Assembly: GCA_964633825.1 (NCBI GenBank)
Contig: CAZWHE010000113.1
Coordinates: 1 to 13,472 of the forward strand
Origin: CAZWHE01 sp964633825
Lineage (GTDB): Bacteria > Planctomycetota > B15-G4 > CAYZWU01
Direction of reading: 5' to 3'
DNA: 13,472 nucleotides
In this document: positions 1 through 7,400 of the stretch, in pieces
Layout of the letters: each line of letters opens with the position of its first letter
Position numbering within the stretch: the stretch's first letter is position 1
The notes under the pieces: generated by a model
Told to the model about the DNA's origin: nothing
Databases searched by the model: none
The model's input: only the letters and a program-made list of their open reading frames with translations
Program-made: the position numbers and the translations under genes

Positions 1-438
1 AGCGGCCGTCGACCATTACCTTTCGCCGCCCTCCCAAACAATCTCGGTGGCGATCATGGGTACTCCGCTCGGACATGGCTTCAAGATAGGGCGTCGTCTC
101 CGGCTGAGCAGATGTATTCATCCATCAACCGCGAACTCGATGACTCGGCCCCACAAAATCGGCGGGACTTTTGTCTCAACCCCACGCGGGGCGGGATATC
201 GACATCACTTGATATAATCCGCGCGGGGCGCATCGGACGAGCAATCGGAGATGTCAGAAATAACATCCCACTAATATATCTGAGTCATTTTTTCTCTCCC
301 CACCCGGAACAGGGGGAGAAAAAATGTTTGTCAAGTTTCATGACGGGGTTTTGACCCAGATCGGGCGCCGCCGCGGGAAGAGACCGCTGCCTGAATTACG
401 TGCGTCATAATGGGAGCGGTCGAAGCCTACGGCAGGGG
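1..438. other. gene-poor left edge region
   Basis: I see no convincing protein gene in this stretch. Short open frames exist on both strands, including a plus frame open from the edge to 354 and a minus frame running from 121 off the left edge. None has a clear Shine-Dalgarno sequence or a recognisable product, and they contradict one another. The stretch lies downstream of the minus-strand symporter, so it should hold that gene's 3' UTR. It contains a long hairpin at 287-326. It also contains a 7-bp inverted repeat, GACCGCT at 382-388 and AGCGGTC at 415-421, just past the symporter stop. No run of T follows that repeat on the minus strand, so it is not a canonical intrinsic terminator. A TATAAT hexamer on the plus strand at 213-218 has no matching -35. 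Confidence 0.5.
287..326. repeat. long imperfect inverted repeat / hairpin
   Basis: The left arm (287-301) is CATTTTTTCTCTCCC and the right arm (312-326) is GGGGGAGAAAAAATG. They pair over 15 positions, with one U-G wobble (298 with 315), around the 10-nt loop ACCCGGAACA. Both strands show T6 before and A6 after the GC core, so the A/T tracts are part of the stem. No free U-tract follows the stem on either strand, so this is not a textbook rho-independent terminator. It may be a dispersed palindromic repeat or a structured 3' end for the symporter transcript. Confidence 0.6.
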
Positions 439-2271
439 TCAGAGTATCTTTTCCACGCGGTGCTTTCGGCCTTTGAGGAGAGATCCTTCCTCGATCAGTT
501 GTCCGGGGAGATAGATCACACCTTCGTCGGAGTGCACGCCCGAGATCTTGACGTGCACGGAACGGAGGCCGCCCAGCCAGAGACGGCCGTCTTCCACGTA
601 AACGAGATCCCCCTTCTCGGCCGAGAGGCGGGAGAGCATGGCCTCGGTCAGAACGGCGCCGCCGGCTCCGTCCATCGCTTCGAGACGGCCGGTGACTTTT
701 TTGCCTTCTTTCTCGTTGATTTTGCCGCCCTTGTACATCTCTTTCGCTTTGTTCAGCGTTCCCACGACCAGCCCTTCGATCGCGCCCGTTTGCCGGCGCT
801 TGTCGAAAAGGGTGACACCCACGCCGATCGCTAGACTGGCGGCCAGCCCGTAGAGGGCGCGCGTGTATTTGAAATCCCCGGCCGGGTCGACACCGTGCGA
901 GAAGGGAGACACGAGCACGGGCCAGGCGATGGAGAGCGCCATCATGATCACGCCCCCGGCCAGGGTCCAGAAGGCGGCCCGCGCCGTGTATCTCTTCCAG
1001 AAGGCGCCGAGGACGATGGCAACGGCCATGGGAGGCGTGACGGCGGCCGTGAAAGAGGCGTGGGCCAGGTAGATCGATTTGAACGACGCGAAAAGCGGGA
1101 CGAGGGCGATTCCGACGACGGCCGACGAGAGCGAAACCACCCGGGCGACTCGGAGGTAATGTCCGTCTTTTTCTTTCGGGCGAAAGTAGGGCTTGTAGAT
1201 GTCGTTCACGGTGACGGCCGAAACAGCGTTGATCAGCGTGTCCACGGTCGACATGAGCGCCGCCGTGAGCGCGGCCATGACAAAGCCGAAGAGGCCGGGG
1301 ACACAGAGCTTCTCGGCCACGGACACGAAAATGTGGTCGGCGTCCGCGCCGGCGGGCAGAAGGCCCTGGCTCACCATGGCGCGGCCGAGCCAGCCCGCAT
1401 TGGCGATGGCGAGCGTGGCGAGCGGCATGAGCACGAGGAGAAGAACGAGGAAAGTCTTCTTGCCTTCCCGCGCGCTCTTTAAAGAAAGAAAGCGGAGGAT
1501 GAATCCCTGGTTCATCATGTAAAGGGCGATGTTATTGGCCACGCCGTCCTGCCAGAAGATGCCGGAGAAGTGAAATGTGTGCGGTTCGTTGAATCGCGCG
1601 AAGGGGAGCCGGTGCATGACCGGCAGCGACGTCCAGAAACCGTCCCACCCCCCGAGGGCGCTCAGCCCCAGGCCGAAGAGCAGAATCCCGGCCACGAGCA
1701 GGATCACGCCCTGGACGATGTCGGTCATGATCACCGAGGTCTGTCCGCCGGCCGTGACATAGACGGCGCAGATCACGGCAACGACCACGGCCGACCAGAA
1801 GACGTCGGTTCCCAGAAGGGCGTTCAGGGCCACGCCCATTGTGTAAAGGTTCATGCCGATGTAGCCCAGCATGTAGAGCATGATGACGGCCGTGGCCGCG
1901 ATGCGCGTCCGGCTGTCGAATCTCTTCCGGAAATATTCGGGGACGCTGGCGGACCGGGAGAAGTAGATGATCGGGAACCAGCCGAAGAGGAGAAGGCTCA
2001 TCACGATCCAGTCGTTCAGGTAGGTCATGGTCGACGACATGCCGTACCGGAACCCGGCGGCCGAATACTTTATGAAGCTGTAGGAGCCGACGATGGAAGC
2101 CACGTAGCTGAAAGCGATCAGCCACCAGGCGAAGCGCTGCCCTCCGAAGAAGAAATCCTTTGTGGAGCGTGTGAACCGGGCGAAGAATGCGCCGAAAGCG
2201 AAGATGGCGACGAAGTAGCCCACAATGATGACGTAGTCGAGGCGGGTTCCGACAACGGCCGTCTCTTCCAT
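439..2271 (-). CDS. sodium:solute symporter (SSS family) with extra soluble C-terminal tail
   Basis: This 610-residue inner-membrane transporter is predicted to couple Na+ entry to uptake of an organic solute; the substrate cannot be told from sequence. It has about 13 hydrophobic segments between residues 10 and 490. The SSS-type signature GGQTSVIMTDIVQG is at about 175-188. The TM8 region ALMSTVDTLINA is at about 338-349, and its Ser/Thr residues correspond to the conserved Na2-site segment of the family. The ATG is preceded by GGAGGGCAATAA, so a strong Shine-Dalgarno sequence lies in the end of the upstream gene, whose TAA abuts this ATG. That implies translational coupling. After the last membrane segment comes a hydrophilic tail of about 120 residues (roughly 490-610) that ordinary family members of about 500-550 residues lack. 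Part of it (EKGDLVYVEDGRLWLGG, then GVIYLPGQ) looks like a small beta-barrel, which is a weak inference. The family call is secure. Confidence 0.93.
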   Translation of the reverse strand: MEETAVVGTRLDYVIIVGYFVAIFAFGAFFARFTRSTKDFFFGGQRFAWWLIAFSYVASIVGSYSFIKYSAAGFRYGMSSTMTYLNDWIVMSLLLFGWFPIIYFSRSASVPEYFRKRFDSRTRIAATAVIMLYMLGYIGMNLYTMGVALNALLGTDVFWSAVVVAVICAVYVTAGGQTSVIMTDIVQGVILLVAGILLFGLGLSALGGWDGFWTSLPVMHRLPFARFNEPHTFHFSGIFWQDGVANNIALYMMNQGFILRFLSLKSAREGKKTFLVLLLVLMPLATLAIANAGWLGRAMVSQGLLPAGADADHIFVSVAEKLCVPGLFGFVMAALTAALMSTVDTLINAVSAVTVNDIYKPYFRPKEKDGHYLRVARVVSLSSAVVGIALVPLFASFKSIYLAHASFTAAVTPPMAVAIVLGAFWKRYTARAAFWTLAGGVIMMALSIAWPVLVSPFSHGVDPAGDFKYTRALYGLAASLAIGVGVTLFDKRRQTGAIEGLVVGTLNKAKEMYKGGKINEKEGKKVTGRLEAMDGAGGAVLTEAMLSRLSAEKGDLVYVEDGRLWLGGLRSVHVKISGVHSDEGVIYLPGQLIEEGSLLKGRKHRVEKIL

Positions 2272-2634
2272 TTATTGCCCTCCCAGGGCGCAGGACTGCC
2301 AGAAGCCGTGGCCGGCGAAATATGCGAGAAAGAGGATGGCCAGGAAAACGGCCGTGAGCCGGTCTTCGCGCTTCTTCCACGAAAAGTCGCCCGACCGCCA
2401 GGCGAGAATGAAGCCGGCCAGGAAGATGATGCCGCCGATGATGTACTGATAGAGAAAGGAATCCCAGCTCACGAGTCCCTCGGACCAATAAACCGCTCGA
2501 TCGGACAGGAATCGATCGCTTTGATTGAAGAGCGGATCGAGGCGGGGTTCAATGAAAATTTCGAGTTCATGGAAAAGACGGATCAATCTCACCAAAAAAA
2601 GAGGGGACACGAGACCCGTGATGATGTAATTCAT
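2272..2634 (-). CDS. small membrane protein encoded directly upstream of SSS symporter
   Basis: I do not recognise this 120-residue protein. It has a hydrophobic or amphipathic N-terminal stretch (residues 3-20), a polar middle of about 40 residues rich in acidic and aromatic positions, and two clear membrane segments: YIIGGIIFLAGFILAW, and LTAVFLAILFLAYFAGHGFW near the C-terminus. A charged loop (RSGDFSWKKREDR) separates the two. Its TAA is immediately followed by the symporter ATG, so the pair is almost certainly one operon. Small partner subunits encoded beside SSS or related permeases are known (the YhdT/PanF and DUF4212 arrangements), but this sequence does not look like either. The ATG at 2634 has no Shine-Dalgarno sequence. 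A GTG at 2472 is preceded by GAGGGACTC and would give a 66-residue two-helix protein, so the true start is uncertain. Confidence 0.6.
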   Translation of the reverse strand: MNYIITGLVSPLFLVRLIRLFHELEIFIEPRLDPLFNQSDRFLSDRAVYWSEGLVSWDSFLYQYIIGGIIFLAGFILAWRSGDFSWKKREDRLTAVFLAILFLAYFAGHGFWQSCALGGQ

Positions 2635-2704
2635 TTTATAGTGATTACAAGATCGAGAGAGACGGCGGGAACATTCAGCTCATAAAGTCTATTTCGAAGC
2701 AGTT

Positions 2705-5194
2705 ATGACTTTACAAAAGACGGAACCCATCTCCGCGCCCCATGCGATCGTCCTTTTCCTTTTTCTCTTCTCCGGGGTGAGCGGGCTGATTTACGAGGTC
2801 CTCTGGACACGGATGTTCACCCTTGTCCTCGGAACCACGGTCTATGCCGTGGCCACCGTGCTCGGCGTCTACATGGGCGGGCTCGCTCTCGGGAGCTGGC
2901 TCTTCGGCAGGATCGCCGACCGGCCGGGCCGCAACGGTTTTCGCATTTATGCATGGCTCGAGGGCCTGGTCGGGCTCTATGCCTTCCTTCTTCCCTTACT
3001 CATGAGCCTGTCCGACGACATCTACCGGATGGCCTGGCCGTCCATCTCGGAGTCTTTTTCGGGGCAGATGGCTCTCCGGCTTGTCCTGGCAATCCTGATC
3101 CTGATCGTACCGACCACGCTCATGGGCGGCACCCTGCCGGTTCTGAGCCGCTACCTTGTCCGGAGGATCGATAGATCGGGCACCGAGATCGGTACGCTAT
3201 ACGCCGTCAACACACTCGGAGCCGTTGTCGGCTGTTTCATCACAGGTTTCTTCCTCATCGAACATCTCGGCGTGCGAATGACGCTCTTCACCGCGGCCGT
3301 CCTCAATCTGGCGGTCGCCGTGCTGGCTCTCTACTTTTCGGGACGAACCCGTCCTGCGGGGCAGGAAACCCGTCCCGCGGAACCGGAAATCCGGCCGGCA
3401 AAGCCATCCAAAAAGAATCGATCCAGCCGTGCTCGAAAAAATGCACAAGGTCCGGCGGACTACACTCCCGGCCAGGTCAAGGCCGTTCTCTGGCTCTTCG
3501 CCCTCTCCGGATTCACGGCCCTTGCCCTGGAAGTGCTCTGGACGCGGAGCCTCATGTACTTCGTCAACATCGATACGTGGGCGTTCACGTCGATGCTCTG
3601 CGCCTTTCTCTGCGGCATCGGCCTGGGCAGCCTCGTCATGTCCCGTATCGTGGACAGAATCAGAAATCCCCTCGCCACACTGGCTGTTATCGAAATCCTG
3701 ATCGGCGTGACAGCCGGCTTCAGCATCCCGCTCTTCGGCCTCCTTTACGGCACTCAGACCTCGGAGGTCTGGGAGGTTTTCAGCTCCAACCCACTTCTGA
3801 CCCAGATCACGCACAAGCTCTTCCACTCCTTTTTCATCATGCTTGTGCCCACGCTCCTCATGGGCGCCGCGTTCCCCCTCGTCTGCCGAATCTACGTGGG
3901 CGCCCGGAAAGAGGTCGGCCGGGGAACGGGAACGCTCTATGCACTCAACACGGTGGGCGCGATCCTGGGATCGGTGGGAGCCGGATTTATTATGCTTCCT
4001 CTTCTGGGCGGCATTCAGGACAGCATCCTTTTCGCGGCGTCCCTCTATGCCCTGATCGGCCTTCTCCTCCTTGTCGTTGCCGCGAAAACCAAAAAAGCCC
4101 GGTCCCGTTTCCTCCCGATTGGGGCTGCGGGTCTGGCTCTTCTCGTCTTCGCGAACTTCGGATTCACAGGCCGGCCCGTCATCCTCTTGAGCCACTTTTT
4201 CAAGAGCCGGCCCGGCACGTTCACACTGCGCTATTTTCACGAGGGACCCGACGCATCGATCGCGGTTCTCGAAAAAAAGAACGGCCTGAGAGAGCTGAAC
4301 ATCAACGGCCAGTCCACGGCCTTCGATAACTACATGGACATGCAGGTGCACAGGATGCTGTCCCACCTCCCCATACTCGTCCACCGCGATCCCAAGGAGG
4401 TGCTCGTCGTCGGGTTCGGCATGGGCTCGACCGTCTGGGGCTGCTGCCAGCACGAGGGCGTGGAAAGGGTCGACGTCGTCGAGCTGCTGAGAGCCGAAAA
4501 GGAAACGGCCCCGTGGTTCGAGGCGATCAACCACGGCGTCCTCGGTCATCCCAAGCTCAAGTTCATCCAGGGCGACGGTCGCAACTACCTGCTGGGAACG
4601 AGGGAAAAATACGATGTAATCTCCTTCAACGCAATCCACCCGCGCTACTCGGCCAATCTCTACACCGTCGATTTCTACCGGATGTGCCGGGAGAAGATGT
4701 CACCAGACGGGATTCTGTGCGCCTGGCTGACTCAGAACGCGCTGGTCGACGTGGAATGGCGCATGCTCTGCCGGAGCCTGACCGAGGTCTTCCTCGAAAG
4801 GAGACCCGATCACCCGATGGCGCTCTGCGACATGGGCCGGATCGCCATGGAGAAGGGGGATTTCGAAAAAGCGGAAGAGCTCCTGCTCCGTTCTCTCTCC
4901 GTCCGCCGGGAAGCACCGGAGACCATGCTGCAGCTCGGCCTGCTCCGTTTCTTCCAGGGGCGGCTCGAGGAAAGCGCCGGGATTCTGCAAAATATTCTCA
5001 AAACAGCGCCCGATGCTCCTCCCATTGTGGCCTATGTCTATTTCGAAATCCTCGTCAGGCTCGGCATGGACTGCGATAATGCCGCGAACGAGAAAGACAA
5101 GATCAGCAGCCGGATTCCGGGCATCGATCGATATTTCGAGCTTCTGGAAAAGACCGTCCGAATGATGAGGGATAAAAAGAGCGCCCGAAAATAG
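2705..5194 (+). CDS. MFS-like / spermidine-synthase-like / TPR fusion protein
   Basis: This 829-residue protein has three parts. Residues 13-450 form a membrane domain built from two homologous halves: EVLWTR occurs at 31-36 and again at 276-281, and PTTLMGG at 136-142 matches PTLLMGA at 382-388, a constant offset of about 245 residues. Residues 500-696 resemble the spermidine synthase fold, with a beta lead-in (YFHEGPDASIAVLEKK), a nucleotide-binding turn VLVVGFGMGS (566-575) and GDGRNYLL (623-630). From about 702 to 780 there are two TPR-like repeats. Known spermidine synthases have GGGDG and a catalytic Asp-rich motif. Here these read GFGMG and SFNAIHPRYSANLY (640-653), so aminopropyl transfer is unlikely. 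The methyltransferase-like fold also stops abruptly after SLTEVF and runs straight into TPR sequence. The ATG has only a weak GAAG upstream. The gene probably forms an operon with the small protein 25 bp downstream. Its role is unknown; it would sit in the inner membrane. Confidence 0.88.
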   Translation: MTLQKTEPISAPHAIVLFLFLFSGVSGLIYEVLWTRMFTLVLGTTVYAVATVLGVYMGGLALGSWLFGRIADRPGRNGFRIYAWLEGLVGLYAFLLPLLMSLSDDIYRMAWPSISESFSGQMALRLVLAILILIVPTTLMGGTLPVLSRYLVRRIDRSGTEIGTLYAVNTLGAVVGCFITGFFLIEHLGVRMTLFTAAVLNLAVAVLALYFSGRTRPAGQETRPAEPEIRPAKPSKKNRSSRARKNAQGPADYTPGQVKAVLWLFALSGFTALALEVLWTRSLMYFVNIDTWAFTSMLCAFLCGIGLGSLVMSRIVDRIRNPLATLAVIEILIGVTAGFSIPLFGLLYGTQTSEVWEVFSSNPLLTQITHKLFHSFFIMLVPTLLMGAAFPLVCRIYVGARKEVGRGTGTLYALNTVGAILGSVGAGFIMLPLLGGIQDSILFAASLYALIGLLLLVVAAKTKKARSRFLPIGAAGLALLVFANFGFTGRPVILLSHFFKSRPGTFTLRYFHEGPDASIAVLEKKNGLRELNINGQSTAFDNYMDMQVHRMLSHLPILVHRDPKEVLVVGFGMGSTVWGCCQHEGVERVDVVELLRAEKETAPWFEAINHGVLGHPKLKFIQGDGRNYLLGTREKYDVISFNAIHPRYSANLYTVDFYRMCREKMSPDGILCAWLTQNALVDVEWRMLCRSLTEVFLERRPDHPMALCDMGRIAMEKGDFEKAEELLLRSLSVRREAPETMLQLGLLRFFQGRLEESAGILQNILKTAPDAPPIVAYVYFEILVRLGMDCDNAANEKDKISSRIPGIDRYFELLEKTVRMMRDKKSARK
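3347..3409 (+). repeat. three tandem 21-bp units in the inter-half linker
   Basis: Within the fusion gene the linker between the two membrane halves starts with three 7-residue units, TRPAGQE, TRPAEPE and IRPAKPS. The first two are nearly identical in DNA (ACCCGTCC/T-GCG...). They are followed by a basic stretch (KKNRSSRARK). The linker is probably a disordered cytoplasmic loop that has expanded by slippage or duplication. Confidence 0.6.
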
Positions 5195-5219
5195 AAGCTT
5201 TCATATTAAGGAGGCAGGC

Positions 5220-5480
5220 ATGGCTGAAGAGCTGATAGGAAAAGTGACCCACTATTTCGGCAAGGCGCAGGTAGCCGCCATCGAGATCACCGAGGGCGGG
5301 CTTTCTGTGGGCGACACGATCCACATCGTGGGAAATACGTCGGATTTCTCGCAGCAAGTCGATTCGATGCAGATCGAGCACGCCCAGGTGGAGTCGGTCA
5401 AGGTGGGAGATCAGGTCGGAATTAGCGTGATCGACCAGACGCGCGAGGGAGACAAGGTCTATCGAGTCGTTCCCGATTGA
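5220..5480 (+). CDS. translation elongation factor-like small protein (EF-Tu domain II-like barrel)
   Basis: This 86-residue soluble protein has the pattern of EF-Tu domain II: GKVTHYF at the start, EITEGGLSVGDTIHIVG in the middle, and a closing segment VKVGDQVGISVIDQTREGDKVYRV. There is no GTPase domain, so it is a free beta-barrel. Stand-alone proteins of this kind are known in several phyla and are usually annotated translation elongation factor-like; their function is not established. The start is secure: AAGGAGG at 5208-5214 lies five bases before the ATG. It follows the fusion gene by 25 bp and is probably cotranscribed. Its last 22 bp overlap, on the opposite strand, the 3' end of the sulfatase-fold gene, so the two transcripts converge. 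Confidence 0.85.
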   Translation: MAEELIGKVTHYFGKAQVAAIEITEGGLSVGDTIHIVGNTSDFSQQVDSMQIEHAQVESVKVGDQVGISVIDQTREGDKVYRVVPD

Positions 5481-7348
5481 TCGGCGCGGCTGATCATTAT
5501 TTGGGCTCGTTTTTTCAGTTTTTCGGCGATCCCGTGGAGCTCATCCCGGGCGGCATGATTCTCGAGAAAGAAATCGAGATGGAGCTGCGCCTCTTGCGGG
5601 CGTCTTTCCCTCATAAGGGCTTCACCGAGTTTGAACCGGCTCACAAGGTCGAAGGGGTGGAGTTCGGCATTGGTCAGCAGGATTTCGAGGGCTTCTTTGT
5701 TGCGGTTGAGATTCATATAGCAGGAAGCCAGGGTTTCGCGGGTGGTCGAGCTCTCTAGTTTTTCGAGTGATTGCTCGAGGACGCGCGCTGCTTTGTCATA
5801 TTTCTTTGTGCGAAAATAGATCGATCCCGCATGGGCCAGGAAAGTGGGATTCCCGGGATCGAGAAGCAGAACTTCCTCGATGATGGCGATGGCTTTTTCC
5901 TGATCCTCTTTCGACTGACTCATCAAGAGAGAGCGCGCTTTCGTGCAGCGTTTCCAGATCTTCAAACCATCACCGGGATCGCGCAGGCCGTCGATGATGC
6001 GCCCCGGCGGCATGGGGTTCTCGCCGGCTGACGAGACCGATGAACCCGCGTAACCCAGGGCTTCTATCCTTTTTTGATCTTCGCTGCCGAGCTCGATCCG
6101 CTCCGATTTCGCTTCCCTGGAAAGGAGTTGATGGAATATCCGCCTCATGCTTTCGGCTTTGTCCTTCTCCCTCGAATAGATGTTCTCTTTTTCTCCAGGG
6201 TCTTTTGACAGATCGAATAACCGGGGTTCGGGTCCGTCGATCAGCTTGTAACGACCGTCGGTGACGCCGAAGAGCGGAGACCAGTTGTAGCTGAAGAATG
6301 GGTGTGCTGCCTCGAAGTATGCGAGGGGGCTTCCTCGTTCGCCCGATCCGAAAAGGTAGGAGAGGTCCGTACCGGTCATTCCCTCCGGCTCCGCTCCCAG
6401 GAGCTTGAGAAGGGTCGGCGCGAGGTCGTTCATCGAGACTGACTCGGAGACAACCTTCCCACCCCGGAAACCGGGATGGTGGAGGATCATGGGAATGCGG
6501 ACCGTTGTATCGAAAAGGAAGAAACCGTGGGAATCTTCGGCGTTGTCTCCCAGGCCTTCTCCGTGATCGGACACCACGGCCGTCAGGAGGTTTCGTCCCT
6601 TCGAGAGATCGCTGATCCCGTCCATGAGACGGCCGATTTCGTGATCCATGAAAGCCACTTCGCCCCGGTACTTGCGCCGCTGCAATTCTCCCTGAGAGAG
6701 CCCGGATCGGAGTCCCTTTCCGAGAGCATCGTCGAAAAAGGCCCGGGGAGGATTATAGGGAGAATGAGGATCGAAAAAATGAACCCACAGGAAGAAAGGT
6801 TCCGTCTTCGCCGAGCTTTTCAAGATTTTCAGTGCCTCGTCAACGACTTCGTTCGCCCGGCGCTGGTCTTCGGCCGTTCCCAGTGTGAGCTGGTGCTGGG
6901 GAACATCGAGGTAGATGTCGAAACCCTGGTCGAGGCCGAACGTGGAGTGCAGAACAAAGGCCCCCATCACGGCAGCGGTTCTGTATCCGGCGGCTTTCAG
7001 GCGTTCGGCCAAGGTCGTCACCTCCGGCGGGAGCCGGAATGTGGCATTGTCCCTCACGCCGTGTTCGAAAGGAAGCAGTCCCGTCAGGATCGTGGCGTGC
7101 GAGGGGAGGGTGACGGGAGCCACGCTCCGTGCCTGATCGAAGCGGATGCCTTCGCGGGCGAGGCGGTCGAGATTGGGTGTGATCCACTCGGGTCCGCCGT
7201 AGCAACCGAGCAGATCGGCACGCGTCGTATCCAGCGTGATGAGTAAAAGGCTCGATCCCTGGATCGTCTCGTTCCTTGGAGAACACGATACCGTAATTGC
7301 GACGATTACGAGTAGGGCAAGGGTCGTGATCCGTGTTTGGATGAACAT
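5459..7348 (-). CDS. sulfatase-fold hydrolase/transferase lipoprotein with C-terminal TPR
   Basis: I start this gene at the ATG at 7348 (629 residues), because that residue begins a clear signal sequence (TRITTLALLVIVAITVSC). The 41 codons upstream look non-coding and run through the regulatory region. Cys22 suggests a lipoprotein, although the lipobox TVSC is not ideal. The alkaline-phosphatase/sulfatase superfamily fold is shown by LLLITLDTTRADLLGCYG (34-51, metal-binding Asp40), TPNLDRLAREG, the active-site segment APVTLPSHATILTG (77-90) and later VSDHGEGLGDN. The residue at the nucleophile position is Thr80, where true sulfatases have a Cys or Ser that becomes formylglycine within C/S-x-P-S-R. 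Thr is the nucleophile in phospho-transferring relatives such as LtaS and EptA. The last 180 residues or so contain TPR units (for example NPTFLAHAGSIYFRTKKYDKAARVLEQSL). It probably acts in the periplasm; the substrate is unknown. Confidence 0.88.
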   Translation of the reverse strand: MFIQTRITTLALLVIVAITVSCSPRNETIQGSSLLLITLDTTRADLLGCYGGPEWITPNLDRLAREGIRFDQARSVAPVTLPSHATILTGLLPFEHGVRDNATFRLPPEVTTLAERLKAAGYRTAAVMGAFVLHSTFGLDQGFDIYLDVPQHQLTLGTAEDQRRANEVVDEALKILKSSAKTEPFFLWVHFFDPHSPYNPPRAFFDDALGKGLRSGLSQGELQRRKYRGEVAFMDHEIGRLMDGISDLSKGRNLLTAVVSDHGEGLGDNAEDSHGFFLFDTTVRIPMILHHPGFRGGKVVSESVSMNDLAPTLLKLLGAEPEGMTGTDLSYLFGSGERGSPLAYFEAAHPFFSYNWSPLFGVTDGRYKLIDGPEPRLFDLSKDPGEKENIYSREKDKAESMRRIFHQLLSREAKSERIELGSEDQKRIEALGYAGSSVSSAGENPMPPGRIIDGLRDPGDGLKIWKRCTKARSLLMSQSKEDQEKAIAIIEEVLLLDPGNPTFLAHAGSIYFRTKKYDKAARVLEQSLEKLESSTTRETLASCYMNLNRNKEALEILLTNAELHPFDLVSRFKLGEALMRERRPQEAQLHLDFFLENHAARDELHGIAEKLKKRAQIMISRADQSGTTR

Positions 7349-7354
7349 AGGCTG

Positions 7355-7383
7355 ATTGTAGCATCTGTTTCGATCCAAGTCAT
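7355..7383 (-). promoter_or_regulatory. possible promoter for the sulfatase-fold gene
   Basis: On the minus strand the extended -10 TGCTACAAT (hexamer at 7355-7360) lies 17 bp downstream of ATGACT (7378-7383, four of six matches to TTGACA). Transcription would begin almost at the ATG at 7348, giving a nearly leaderless message. That agrees with the absence of a Shine-Dalgarno sequence there. This is a weak call from hexamer matching only. Confidence 0.3.
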
Positions 7384-7400
7384 TCCGGCAATTTCCGATA

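Noticed and set aside
1..121. Minus-strand open frame from an ATG at 121 running off the left edge
   Set aside because: Only 40 codons are visible, no ribosome binding site precedes it, a stop lies two codons upstream, the product is not recognisable and a competing plus frame is equally open.
1..354. Plus-strand frame open from the left edge to a stop at 354
   Set aside because: It runs through the hairpin and AT-rich tracts, the translation looks non-coding and no family features are seen.
1570..2685. 371-residue plus-strand open frame antisense to the first symporter and small membrane gene
   Set aside because: It is a compositional shadow with no family features; the minus strand shows membrane helices and SSS motifs.
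3197..4639. 480-residue minus-strand open frame antisense to the fusion gene
   Set aside because: It is a shadow of the high-GC coding frame on plus; its translation is a charged, low-complexity mix of Glu, Asp, Arg and His, while the plus frame has clear domain motifs.
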